From NCBI GenBank assembly GCA_947496175.1, contig CANMBU010000003.1, positions 1,000,651 to 1,064,650 on the forward strand: a stretch of 64,000 bases of DNA. The letters run 5' to 3'. Position numbers and translations under genes: made by a program. Within the stretch, counting starts at the first letter, position 1. Each line of letters starts with the position of its first letter. Shown one piece after another: positions 1 to 8,075 of this stretch. The notes below the pieces were generated by a model. That model did not search any database. It was not told the DNA's origin and saw only the letters and a program-made list of their open reading frames with translations. Source of the stretch: an uncultured Roseovarius sp. (GTDB lineage Bacteria > Pseudomonadota > Alphaproteobacteria > Rhodobacterales > Rhodobacteraceae).

Positions 1-41
1 GGGCCAGCGCATGCTAGTACCGCCAGAGCGCACAGATGATG

Positions 42-809
42 TCAGCCTGTCTTGGCAAGAGGCACACCGTAGAGCTGCAGGAATTCCGGCACTGATATCA
101 GATTCAAAAGCGCCTTTCGATCCCGCGCAAGGTCAAGATAGCTCTCACAGGCACCCTGATAGCGCTCTTGATTGCCCTGATGAACAATGCCCACGCCCCA
201 GTCAGTATCAACGACACGCATGGTCAAGTCATCCCGCTTTTTGCGCAGGGCAGCGTAGCCTTTCCAGGAAGTACCGTTCCACGACGGCTGTCTGCCATCA
301 ATCTCATAGGTCGCGCGCGCATGAAAGCGGGTCGGCGGGTTCATGTCGTGCAAGAGAATTACCCCACCCGGATTGAGCCGCTCCAGCGAGTTCACCAGAT
401 CGCGCTCGACCTGATCACCTGTGTGATTACCATCGATAAAGACGATGTCGAAGCGGTGTTCATTTTGCGCGAAATAGTCATCTGAAGGAAGCTGATAATC
501 CGCCTCAGCTGCCGGATCCGGGTCGACACTAATTCGGTTTTCGCAACGGATCTCTTCGAACATCTTGCTTTTGCGGCGCACCCCAATTTCGAGATAATTC
601 TTGTAGCCATTCAATTGGATCATATGGTTGACGAGTGCGATACGGCTGGCGGTCGCACGACCATGGGCAAAAGCATAGGATTTCGCATCGCCATAGAAGG
701 GATCCCACCTGAGCCCCTGGCGCAAGCCACGCCGCAAACGTTGACCGAAACGACCCTCAGCCAAACACCAGAAGGCTTCTCCCGGTTTTCCTGCCTCTTC
801 CCAATCCAT
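42..809 (-). CDS. class I SAM-dependent methyltransferase
   Basis: Predicted 255-residue soluble methyltransferase of the Methyltransf_24 type. A Rossmann-like first motif (YLEIGVRR, residues 72-79) is followed by an acidic strand (RISVDPDP, 92-99) and a FIDGNHTGDQVERDL segment near 124, the usual layout of these SAM-binding proteins. The ATG at 809 is chosen because GAGG lies 8 nt upstream; the reading frame stays open to 938 but that part overlaps the end of the upstream gene. It follows the glycosyltransferase-like gene by 26 bp, so the two are probably co-transcribed, which suggests modification of a surface glycan or small metabolite. The acceptor cannot be inferred from sequence. Confidence 0.75.
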   Translation of the reverse strand: MDWEEAGKPGEAFWCLAEGRFGQRLRRGLRQGLRWDPFYGDAKSYAFAHGRATASRIALVNHMIQLNGYKNYLEIGVRRKSKMFEEIRCENRISVDPDPAAEADYQLPSDDYFAQNEHRFDIVFIDGNHTGDQVERDLVNSLERLNPGGVILLHDMNPPTRFHARATYEIDGRQPSWNGTSWKGYAALRKKRDDLTMRVVDTDWGVGIVHQGNQERYQGACESYLDLARDRKALLNLISVPEFLQLYGVPLAKTG

Positions 810-835
810 CCAACAACCTCGTTTTTCGATTTTCT

Positions 836-1765
836 CTATGCCGAAACGACGCTTACAATATCTCGCATTCGTGCCGCCAGTGCGGCGGGTGCAACCAGTT
901 CTTTTAAGACGCGCATGCGCTCTAGCCCTTCGCGCCATTCGGCGCTTCCAACACCACTCTTTGCGCGCTCGAAGCCAGCGACGACGCTGTCGAGGTCACT
1001 GGCGGAAACCAGAAACGGATAGTCCTCGCCCAGCATGGAAACCGCATCGTCAGCCTCGCGATTGACCAGAATGTTTGCCTCGAAAGCCGCCGCAGTGAAG
1101 CCCTTGGTAAAGGGTTTGTACTGACGCGCTCCAGATGTGCTTGGAGCAGGAACCGGTCGCACGCCATAGTGCAGCGTGAATTCTGCAATACGACCCAACG
1201 CTTTCTCGAAATCTGCAGCATAGTGCACTTCCACAGTGTCAATTTCGCCTGCGATCCGGTCCGGAATGAGTGCATTCGGAGGTTCACCGACATAGCCACA
1301 GCGAAACGGGCGAACGTCTCGGCCTGGAAGAGGAATCATTGGATCGTAGTGATGGTGCAATAGTTCGACCGGTGTGTCCGCCATCTCCAGAGACCTCAGC
1401 CGTTCTTCCAGCGCGGCCTTTCCGGCAAGCGAGGCGGCGATATGAAAATCGAACAGATCAAAGTCGATTGCATCCAACGGCCAGTCGATACTGTCCAGCC
1501 CGATCCGTGCGCCGCGTCGCCGCAAAGGTTCAAGATGCTCTGCTGTCAGCCCTTTAGCTGCCGATTTGACGAAAACAATGACCGATCCCTTAGGCACCGA
1601 CAGGGCAATTGCCCGCATCGCTATTGGCGGTATGAGGCCTGCATGAAACGGCAAGACATGGACACGAATCTCCGCGCTCAAATGCGGACGAATTAAACTC
1701 GCAAGCTGATCGCCCCGCATCACGGCAGATCCAAGGTGGCGTAAGGGCTTGCCAGCACGTCGCAC
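836..1765 (-). CDS. glycosyltransferase-like protein of unknown substrate
   Basis: About 309 residues. I recognise no family with certainty. The C-terminal part (KPFTKGFTAAAFEANILVN followed by an acidic loop and a helical end) resembles the nucleotide-sugar half of GT-B glycosyltransferases, and it lies upstream of a methyltransferase gene, so a sugar transferase role is an inference. The start is uncertain: the listed start is a GTG at 1765, but the frame continues upstream with plausible protein (VAKISLRNLILV) past an AGGAG at about 1798-1802, with no ATG, GTG or TTG in the right place. The true N-terminus may be longer or use a rare start codon. Confidence 0.5.
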   Translation of the reverse strand: MRRAGKPLRHLGSAVMRGDQLASLIRPHLSAEIRVHVLPFHAGLIPPIAMRAIALSVPKGSVIVFVKSAAKGLTAEHLEPLRRRGARIGLDSIDWPLDAIDFDLFDFHIAASLAGKAALEERLRSLEMADTPVELLHHHYDPMIPLPGRDVRPFRCGYVGEPPNALIPDRIAGEIDTVEVHYAADFEKALGRIAEFTLHYGVRPVPAPSTSGARQYKPFTKGFTAAAFEANILVNREADDAVSMLGEDYPFLVSASDLDSVVAGFERAKSGVGSAEWREGLERMRVLKELVAPAALAARMRDIVSVVSA

Positions 1766-2085
1766 AAGAATCAGGTTCCTGAGGGAGATTTTTGCTACTC
1801 CTGTTCGTCTGCTCGTCTTTTCGCAATTTATACGGAGAATTAGGGCCGCTTTACAGTAGAAACGGAGCAGGAGATGCGTTTCTGGCCTAGTGTGTTCATT
1901 GAACGCAATGTCACGGTCGATATTGGCCGCCTGTGCAAAAGAACAAACCGACGCGACTGGCCCACTGGAACACAGGAGAGTTTCAGAAGAATGAGGTACG
2001 TCCCAGTGCGTCTAGGTTGGCACACCAGAGCAGAAGGCGTTCGAAACTACGCGGCAATTCAAAAAATGCTCGAGACGAAAATTAG
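1766..2085. other. intergenic stretch, no gene seen
   Basis: About 320 bp between the glycosyltransferase-like gene and tRNA-Ser, both on the minus strand. Short open frames here show no family resemblance. It presumably contains the promoter of the glycosyltransferase-like and methyltransferase pair; no convincing -35/-10 pair or repeat was found. Confidence 0.4.
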
Positions 2086-2175
2086 TGGCGGAGAGACAGG
2101 GATTCGAACCCTGGAGACGGTCTCCCGCCTACACACTTTCCAGGCGTGCGCCTTCGACCACTCGGCCACCTCTCC
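2086..2175 (-). tRNA. tRNA-Ser (anticodon GGA)
   Basis: A 90-nt class II tRNA. Acceptor stem GGAGAGG pairs with TCTCTCC (one G-U at 7-66), followed by discriminator G and an encoded CCA. The anticodon loop reads TGGAAAG with anticodon GGA, there is a long variable arm (GGGAGACCGTCTCC region), and the T-arm carries GGTTCGAATCC. The GGA anticodon reads UCC and UCU serine codons. Confidence 0.97.
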
Positions 2176-2236
2176 GGCGCGCTCTCTTTAGCGCCCGTAT
2201 GGTGCGCAGTTCAAGCGGATTTTCCAAAGCGGCTGC

Positions 2237-2953
2237 CTACACCCTTCGGAATGTCAGGTAATGCGGCACGCGCCCCTCGCGCAGGGCCTTTTTCTCATAC
2301 CGCGTCGAAATCCAGTCATCCCACGGGTTTCGCCAGTCTTCGGGACGTTCACATAGCCACTCAAACCCATGTTTTGGCACCATTTCCAGTGTTTGGCGCA
2401 CATAGTCCGGAATGTCCGTGGCCACACGCAGAATAGCGCCCTGCTGCATCACCTGCGCCAAGGGTTCCAGATGCTCAGGTGTTACAAACCGCCGCCGATG
2501 ATGGCGCTTCTTGGGCCAGGGGTCAGGATAAAGCAGAAAAGCCCGCGCGACACTCTGCGCCGGCAACACGTCAAACAGGTCCCGCGCATCACCGGGATGA
2601 ATGCGGATATTGTCCTGGCGGCTGTCACGGACTTTGCCCAAAAGCATCGCCACGCCGTTGATGTAGGGCTCACAGCCGATAAACCCCGCATCCGGGTTGA
2701 GGGCCGCCTGATGCACCATATGCTCCCCGCCGCCAAAACCGATTTCCAGCCACAAGGGCTTGCCCCCAAAGAGAGTGTTCAAATCGAGCGGCGTACGGTC
2801 CGGATTGACATCCCAATCCACGGCACCCGGTGAGAGTGCGGCCAGATCTTCATCCAGATAGGTCTTCTGGCTGTCCCGAAGGTGTTTACCCTTGAACCGA
2901 CCATAAAAATTTCGCCAGGGCGCCCCGGATGGATGCTGTTTTGGTTTAGTCAT
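2237..2953 (-). CDS. trmB: tRNA (guanine-N7-)-methyltransferase TrmB
   Basis: 238 residues, the normal TrmB length. The enzyme uses SAM to form m7G46 in the tRNA variable loop. The SAM-binding motif LEIGFGGGEH, the GCEPYINGV strand, the signature LLYPDPWPKKRHHRRRF and the C-terminal TRYEKKALREGR are all present. The ATG at 2953 begins MTKPKQHPSG, a typical family start. It lies just downstream of no clear operon partner; the next gene upstream (a periplasmic ClpP-like protein) is 34 bp away on the same strand. Confidence 0.96.
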   Translation of the reverse strand: MTKPKQHPSGAPWRNFYGRFKGKHLRDSQKTYLDEDLAALSPGAVDWDVNPDRTPLDLNTLFGGKPLWLEIGFGGGEHMVHQAALNPDAGFIGCEPYINGVAMLLGKVRDSRQDNIRIHPGDARDLFDVLPAQSVARAFLLYPDPWPKKRHHRRRFVTPEHLEPLAQVMQQGAILRVATDIPDYVRQTLEMVPKHGFEWLCERPEDWRNPWDDWISTRYEKKALREGRVPHYLTFRRV

Positions 2954-2987
2954 TGCGATTCTGAAATTGAGCCATGCCGTTGCATGC

Positions 2988-3608
2988 TTACTCTGTCAAA
3001 ACACCAGCTTCCAACAAATCCTTACGCAAAGGATACCAGATGTCGTCTCGCGGTGTGATCGACTTGATTGCAAACCCCGGGTCCACCCCGCGCGACACCA
3101 TATAGTTCAGACCATCATAAACTTCTGCCTGCGTATCAGAGTAAATCCATGACCCCATTTCAAACGCTGAAGACCAGCCCTCTTCCTCTGCCCAAGTGTT
3201 GAAGTAGCGTTCAACGGCAGAAGGAGACCAACTGCTCAGATGAAATCCGATAGTGGATCCGCGCGTCATCGTTCGCGTCTGCCCTGCGAGAAAGATGTCG
3301 ACACAAGAGCTGCTGCATTCTCCATCCACGACGGTGTTCAGTTCATAATCCAGAACAATACGTGCGAGCTCTTCACCTGCCCAGAGAGAGCCGCCACCGC
3401 TATTGAGCACAAGCGTGTCTACAGACGGGTGCGATTTCAGAAGCGCGCGGAGCTCGCCGATATCATCTTCATAAATTTCGCTGTTTTCCTGCGTTTCGGT
3501 ATCATAGATGATCGAGACCCCGGACACCGTAAAATGGCCATCCTTCGCCTCTCCCGACGTGCCACAGAGCGCTAAAACCGCGCACAGAAAGAGTGATGTT
3601 TCGCTCAT
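2988..3608 (-). CDS. predicted periplasmic ClpP/crotonase-fold protein
   Basis: 206 residues starting with a hydrophobic N-terminal segment (residues 4-20) that looks like a signal peptide. The body carries LNSGGGSLWAGEELARIV and DGECSSSCVDIFLAG, which together match the COG3904-type periplasmic proteins distantly related to ClpP-class proteases, the serine/cysteine patch corresponding to the ClpP nucleophile region. Substrate and activity are unknown. The gene lies between trmB and metK on the same strand, separated from metK by an R1 repeat. Confidence 0.6.
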   Translation of the reverse strand: MSETSLFLCAVLALCGTSGEAKDGHFTVSGVSIIYDTETQENSEIYEDDIGELRALLKSHPSVDTLVLNSGGGSLWAGEELARIVLDYELNTVVDGECSSSCVDIFLAGQTRTMTRGSTIGFHLSSWSPSAVERYFNTWAEEEGWSSAFEMGSWIYSDTQAEVYDGLNYMVSRGVDPGFAIKSITPRDDIWYPLRKDLLEAGVLTE

Positions 3609-3678
3609 GCCTTACCCATATTTCAGCAAGGGTGATACAAGGGAAATTTGGCAATATTGCGAAACACTTGTGGCCTCC

Positions 3679-3794
3679 TAAAGCGCTTCGCCTTTACCCT
3701 GAGACCTCAGCGAAAGGCGAAACGCGTGCAACGATTGAGTGTCGCGCGGCGTTTCGCGATTGTCTGCGTCTCAGGTTGATCGCGAAACGCTTTA
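3679..3794. repeat. R1 palindromic repeat, long form (copy a)
   Basis: 116 bp with terminal inverted repeats of the form TAAAGCGYTTYGC and GCGAAACGCTTTA. It matches the copy at 12545-12660 over the full length with few differences. The right half alone is an imperfect hairpin (GCGTTTCGCGAT with ATCGCGAAACGC). The final TTTA supplies the metK stop codon on the minus strand, so the element abuts metK exactly and could act as its transcript-end structure. Confidence 0.9.
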
Positions 3795-4958
3795 GACAGC
3801 TTTTTTCAAACTTTCGACGAGATCTGTTTTTTCCCAGCTAAAGCCACCATCGGCCTCTGGCTCACGTCCGAAATGGCCATAAGCCGCTGTGCGTTCATAG
3901 ATCGGGCGGTTAAGGCCCAGATGCTCACGGATGCCGCGTGGCGTGAGATCCATCACCTGTGCCACAGCTTTTTCGATTTCAGCTGGCGCGACCTCACCTG
4001 TGCCATAGGTTTCGGCATAAATCGACAGAGGTTTCGCCACGCCAATCGCATAGGAAAGCTGAATCGTGCACCGTTCAGCCATACCCGCAGCAACAACGTT
4101 TTTCGCCAAGTACCGCGCTGCATAAGCCGCCGAGCGGTCCACCTTGGTGGGGTCTTTGCCGGAAAACGCGCCGCCACCATGCGCCGCGGCACCACCATAG
4201 GTGTCGACGATGATTTTACGCCCTGTAAGACCCGCATCCCCATCTGGACCGCCGATGACAAAGGTGCCCGTGGGGTTCACCCACCATTCGGTCTTGTCGC
4301 TGATCCACTCAGAGGGCAGCACCTCGCGGATATACGGCTCGACAATCGCCCGGATGTCATCGCTGGTCTGGTCTTCGCTTTCATGTTGCGTGGACAACAC
4401 GATGGAGGTGACTTCGACTGGCACACCGTCTTCGTAGCGCAAGGAAATCTGGCTCTTGGCATCCGGACGCAGCGTTGGTTCCTTGCCGGATTTCCGCACC
4501 TCGGCCAAGCGACGCAGGATCGCGTGGCTATACTGAATAGGTGCGGGCATCAACGCGTCGGTCTCGGTTGTGGCATAGCCGAACATGATGCCCTGGTCGC
4601 CTGCCCCGTCTTTATCCACACCTTGGGCGATATGCGCGGATTGCTCATGCAGGAAGTTCAGCACGTGGCACGTGTTCCAGTGGAAATGCTCTTGCTCGTA
4701 GCCGATGTCGCGAATGCAGTCGCGCGCGATCTGGCCGATGCGGCCCATGTAGTTTTTCAGCCGTTCCTGATCCGACAGGCCGACTTCACCACCCACAACG
4801 ACCATACCGCTGGTGGCAAAGGTCTCACAGGCGACGCGCGCGGTGGGTTCTTCGGCGAGAAATGCATCAAGCACCGCGTCGGAAATCCGGTCGCAGACCT
4901 TATCTGGGTGCCCCTCTGACACTGATTCAGAGGTGAACACATAATTCTTTCGGGACAT
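3792..4958 (-). CDS. metK: S-adenosylmethionine synthetase
   Basis: 388 residues. It makes SAM from methionine and ATP in the cytoplasm. Family motifs are seen in order: [12 protein letters not shown] at the N-terminus, [11 protein letters not shown] in the middle and [22 protein letters not shown] in the C-terminal half. An in-frame ATG exists at 4970, but it overlaps the riboswitch ribosome-binding sequence. The ATG at 4958 has GGAGC 6-9 nt upstream and is the expected start. The stop codon lies inside the end of repeat R1a. Expression is probably controlled translationally by the SAM/SAH riboswitch directly upstream. Confidence 0.97.
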   Translation of the reverse strand: MSRKNYVFTSESVSEGHPDKVCDRISDAVLDAFLAEEPTARVACETFATSGMVVVGGEVGLSDQERLKNYMGRIGQIARDCIRDIGYEQEHFHWNTCHVLNFLHEQSAHIAQGVDKDGAGDQGIMFGYATTETDALMPAPIQYSHAILRRLAEVRKSGKEPTLRPDAKSQISLRYEDGVPVEVTSIVLSTQHESEDQTSDDIRAIVEPYIREVLPSEWISDKTEWWVNPTGTFVIGGPDGDAGLTGRKIIVDTYGGAAAHGGGAFSGKDPTKVDRSAAYAARYLAKNVVAAGMAERCTIQLSYAIGVAKPLSIYAETYGTGEVAPAEIEKAVAQVMDLTPRGIREHLGLNRPIYERTAAYGHFGREPEADGGFSWEKTDLVESLKKAV

Positions 4959-4962
4959 AGAT

Positions 4963-5007
4963 TGCTCCATTCAAAAAATCCGCCACGCCAGGAAGCCGTT
5001 GTGACGG
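4963..5007 (-). promoter_or_regulatory. SAM/SAH riboswitch in the metK leader
   Basis: Read on the minus strand, a seven-pair stem (CCGTCAC with GTGGCGG, one G-T pair) closes the loop AACGGCTTCCTGGC, followed by an 11-nt T-rich linker and GGAGCA. The loop is identical to the one I recall for the characterised SAM/SAH class found upstream of metK in Rhodobacterales. The loop segment GCTTCC can pair with GGAGC to form the H-type pseudoknot, and GGAG is also the metK ribosome-binding site, so ligand binding should shut off translation. The compensated stem and position make this a strong call. Confidence 0.9.
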
Positions 5008-5048
5008 TCAAATGCCTGCATATGCAGCGCAGGATTGTTGGTCAACGC

Positions 5049-6578
5049 CTAAAACGAATTGCTGCGACGGGCGCGCGTTGCGGCCCCAATCGCGCAGAGC
5101 AGCAAGGCAAGCGCAACAAAAGGCAGATCACCTAATCTGGAATAAGGTGTCGCTGCCAAAGCAGGCGGCAAAGGCGCGTCTATCCAACCCGCTTTGCCCA
5201 ATGGAATTTCCACTAGAATATGCCCCGCCCCGTCAATCACAGCCGACACGCCCGTATTGGCCGCGCGCACCATGGGCAGGCCTTGCTCTACACTGCGCAG
5301 CCGCGCCTTCGCCAGATGCTGATAGGGTCCAGACACCTTTCCAAACCAGGCATCATTGGTGATCATCAAGAGCACATTGGGACGTTCCGGAGCCGAGAGG
5401 ATATTGCGCGCAAAGACACCCTCGTAGCAAATCAAAGGCAGCGCCTTTCCAATCGACCCCATCTCAAGCACCTGCGCGCCGGGGCCTGATGAAAAACTAG
5501 CGCCGGTTTCCGCCGCCAGTCCCTTTATTCCAAATTTTGCAAGTAATCCGCCCAAAGGCATGAATTCCCCAAAAGGAACAAGATGGTGCTTGTCATACAG
5601 CCCCGCGAGTTTGCCTTCACGGTCCATAAAGATCAGCGAATTGAAAATCCGATCGCCTTCGAGCCGTCGCAACCCCAAAACCACCTCACTGCCCTGTGCC
5701 GCAGTGGCAATCGCGGCCAGCGTCTCCTCCGCATGGTTGAGCAATACGGGGAGCGCAGTTTCAGGCCAGATCACCATGTCGGGCCGCCCGTTCTCACCGG
5801 GCTCAGCTGTGAAGGCCACTTGCCGGTCATAGAAACCCTGCATTTTGTCAGGGTCCCATTTTTCATGTTGAGGTGCGTTGGGCTGAATAAGCCGCACGAT
5901 GGGTGCATCGGCCATTTGGTCGGCGGTGGTTGGAGGCGGGGTCAGCCCGGCACCTGCAACGAAAAGACAAGCCAAAGCCAGAACAGTTGCACCGCCGATC
6001 AAACGTCGCCCCGCGAAAATGTTCCAAATCGCAGACGCCCCGACCAAAACCAACAGGATGAGGCCCAGCGCCCCGGCCCAGGAGGACCAATAAAGCCAGG
6101 GCGTAGAGATCAGGACATGCCCCACCTGCGCCCATGGAAAGCCGGTCATCAGCCAGCCGCGCAGCGCCTCGAACGCGGTAAATGCGCCGATCCACGCCAG
6201 CGCTCCGCCACCCAAGGCGCGCGCCACGCCCAAGGACAGAGCCCAGAAGATCGCAAACCCGAAGCTGACGCCTAAAATGGCAAACGGCGCCAGCCATCCG
6301 TGCCGCACGATATCGACAAAGAACGGTTCAACAATCCAACTGAGCGAAAGAGCGAAATATCCTGCCCCTGACCAGAACCCAATAGAAGCAGCGCGCCGCC
6401 AATCCGGAGCGTGTGTGTAAAGACCATAGACAACGGCAAGGGCCAGAAAAGTGAGCGGCCATAAATTCCAGGGCGCCTGCCCCAAAGCCGCCAGCGCACC
6501 CAGCACACCAAGACCGGCGAACCGATAAAGCCGCCGCGCCTCGCTGAAACGCTGAACGCGCGCGACCATGTCTGCCAT
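5049..6578 (-). CDS. lnt: apolipoprotein N-acyltransferase
   Basis: 509 residues, usual for Lnt. It transfers the third acyl chain to the N-terminal cysteine of lipoproteins in the inner membrane. About six hydrophobic segments occupy residues 20-210, followed by a periplasmic nitrilase-fold domain. Catalytic triad candidates are E273 (IWPETALP), K330 (YDKHHLVPFGEF) and C384 (LICYEG), all with the family context. It sits 3 bp downstream of the CBS-domain gene and is the distal member of the phoH-ybeY-CBS-lnt row, a common alphaproteobacterial arrangement. Confidence 0.96.
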   Translation of the reverse strand: MADMVARVQRFSEARRLYRFAGLGVLGALAALGQAPWNLWPLTFLALAVVYGLYTHAPDWRRAASIGFWSGAGYFALSLSWIVEPFFVDIVRHGWLAPFAILGVSFGFAIFWALSLGVARALGGGALAWIGAFTAFEALRGWLMTGFPWAQVGHVLISTPWLYWSSWAGALGLILLVLVGASAIWNIFAGRRLIGGATVLALACLFVAGAGLTPPPTTADQMADAPIVRLIQPNAPQHEKWDPDKMQGFYDRQVAFTAEPGENGRPDMVIWPETALPVLLNHAEETLAAIATAAQGSEVVLGLRRLEGDRIFNSLIFMDREGKLAGLYDKHHLVPFGEFMPLGGLLAKFGIKGLAAETGASFSSGPGAQVLEMGSIGKALPLICYEGVFARNILSAPERPNVLLMITNDAWFGKVSGPYQHLAKARLRSVEQGLPMVRAANTGVSAVIDGAGHILVEIPLGKAGWIDAPLPPALAATPYSRLGDLPFVALALLLCAIGAATRARRSNSF

Positions 6579-6581
6579 GCG

Positions 6582-7469
6582 CTAGCCCTCGGCCCCTTCA
6601 GGCAGGCGCACGCGCAGCCGCTGAATACGGCGCGGGTCTGCCTCGGCCACCTGAATTTCGATGCCATTGGGATGCTCTACGAGCTCGCCGCGCACCGGCA
6701 CCCGGCCCAAAAGCATGAACACCAGCCCTCCAAGCGTGTCGATCTCTTCTTCATCGACCTTTTCCACTTCGGTCAGGGACATACCAATCTCGGCCTCAAA
6801 CTCATCCAGCGGTGTCTTGGCCAGCGCCATGTAGCAGCCTGGTTTTTCCTGGGTCCAATATTGCCCCTCGACCACGTCATGCTCATCGGCAATTTCACCC
6901 ACGACCTGTTCGATCAGATCCTCGATGGTCACAAGACCATCCACACCACCATATTCGTCAATCACAAGCGCCATATGCCGCCGCTCGGCCTGCATCTTTT
7001 GCAACAGAACGCCAATGGACATCGAAGGCGGCACAAACAAGAGCGGGCGCAGCATCTTCTTCATAGAAAATCGCCCGCCGCCGTTGAAGCCGTGCTTGAG
7101 TGCAAAATCCTTAAGGTGAACAAACCCAATGGGCGTGTCCAGCGTGCCCTCATAGACCGGCAACCGCGTGAGTCCGCTGTCGCGAAAGGTCTGCACCAGC
7201 TCATCTTTGGTCGAGGTCGCAGAGACCGAGACAATGTCTGCCTTAGGAATGGCCACATCCTCAACCGACAAGCGCCGCAGGTTGCCAATACCAAGGCCTG
7301 TGGTCGCCATGACCTGGTCAGATTGCTCGGAATCGTCTTCTGTTTCGTCATTTGGAGACAGCGCGCCAAAGAGCCTGCTGAAAAAACCGCTCTGGTGATC
7401 GTCGCTGTCGTGATCTACCGATTGCGCGCCCTGCGCTGCGGTAGAGGATCCTTCGTTACTGTCGCCCAT
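6582..7469 (-). CDS. CBS-pair and CorC/HlyC domain protein
   Basis: 295 residues from the ATG at 7469. A low-complexity acidic N-terminus is followed by two CBS motifs (about 70-190, including TRLPVYEGTLDTPIGFVHLKD and MALVIDEYGGVDGLVTIEDL) and a C-terminal transporter-associated CorC_HlyC domain (DTLGGLVFMLLGRVP). No membrane segment is present, as in the soluble CorC-type members. These are implicated in divalent-cation homeostasis, but the biochemical role is unproven. The frame is open to 7553, but that would overlap ybeY, and the ATG at 7469 has a purine-rich GAGAAAG upstream. It lies between ybeY and lnt in the conserved order. Confidence 0.88.
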   Translation of the reverse strand: MGDSNEGSSTAAQGAQSVDHDSDDHQSGFFSRLFGALSPNDETEDDSEQSDQVMATTGLGIGNLRRLSVEDVAIPKADIVSVSATSTKDELVQTFRDSGLTRLPVYEGTLDTPIGFVHLKDFALKHGFNGGGRFSMKKMLRPLLFVPPSMSIGVLLQKMQAERRHMALVIDEYGGVDGLVTIEDLIEQVVGEIADEHDVVEGQYWTQEKPGCYMALAKTPLDEFEAEIGMSLTEVEKVDEEEIDTLGGLVFMLLGRVPVRGELVEHPNGIEIQVAEADPRRIQRLRVRLPEGAEG

Positions 7470-7506
7470 TGTCACTTTCTCGAAAAAGGGTTTGCCCCTC
7501 ACACGC

Positions 7507-7995
7507 TCAATATGGGTCAGGTAGACCCAGTTTGCCAAGTATTTCGACCTCAAGTCCTTCCATCAGGGTGGCATCCAGGTCACGCTCGTGGTCATAGCCC
7601 AGCAAATGCAAAACTCCGTGAACAACAAGATGCGTCACATGGTCGGCCATCGGCCTGCCCGCCGCCTCTGCTTCGCGCAGGCAGGTGTCGTACGCAATGG
7701 CAATGTCGCCCAGTTCAGTTTCTTGCGCAGGATCCGGCGCATTGGGTGTCGCTCCTTCAACCGCAGCAGCGCGCTCGGCGCTTGGCCAGCTCAAAACGTT
7801 TGTAGGATCAGGTTTGTCGCGAAAATCGCCGTTGAGCGTTGCAATACGCGCGTCATCACAGGCCAGAACGGAGATTTCAAAGGCATTGGGATCAAGGTCA
7901 AGATGGGTGAGCGTTGCCAGAGCGGCACGCTGGGCCATTTCGTCCAGACCAAGGGAAGACCAGCGGCCATCTTCCAAAATGACATCCACAGTCAT
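7507..7995 (-). CDS. ybeY: endoribonuclease YbeY
   Basis: 162 residues from the ATG at 7995. YbeY is a zinc-dependent RNase involved in 16S rRNA 3' end maturation and ribosome quality control. The metal motif HxxxHxxxxxH is seen as H126, H130 and H136 in VVHGVLHLLGYDH. The frame extends to 8079, but this would run through repeat R3a and overlap phoH, so the later ATG is preferred; its ribosome-binding site is weak. The phoH-ybeY-CBS order is conserved in many alphaproteobacteria. Confidence 0.94.
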   Translation of the reverse strand: MTVDVILEDGRWSSLGLDEMAQRAALATLTHLDLDPNAFEISVLACDDARIATLNGDFRDKPDPTNVLSWPSAERAAAVEGATPNAPDPAQETELGDIAIAYDTCLREAEAAGRPMADHVTHLVVHGVLHLLGYDHERDLDATLMEGLEVEILGKLGLPDPY

Positions 7996-8022
7996 CGCGC
8001 TACACGTCAACCGTAGCGCACT

Positions 8023-8065
8023 TGGAAAATTGCAATTTTCCAGACCATTTTCTTGCAAGAAAATG
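8023..8065. repeat. R3 paired-palindrome repeat (copy a)
   Basis: Two perfect 20-bp palindromes, TGGAAAATTGCAATTTTCCA (8023-8042) and CATTTTCTTGCAAGAAAATG (8046-8065), separated by 3 bp. They lie in the 80-bp gap between phoH and ybeY. The same pair occurs in the opposite order at 28246-28288. Function is unknown; transcribed hairpins between two co-directional genes could tune mRNA stability. Confidence 0.9.
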
Positions 8066-8075
8066 TGCCCCCGGA

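Noticed and set aside
3873..4919. 348-codon open frame on the plus strand opposite metK
   Set aside because: Antisense to a well-supported metK; composition and lack of any family motif fit a shadow frame in G+C-rich coding DNA.
8023..8065. R3 palindromes as a CRISPR start
   Set aside because: Only two non-identical palindromes and no spacer array; CRISPR arrays need repeated identical units with spacers.
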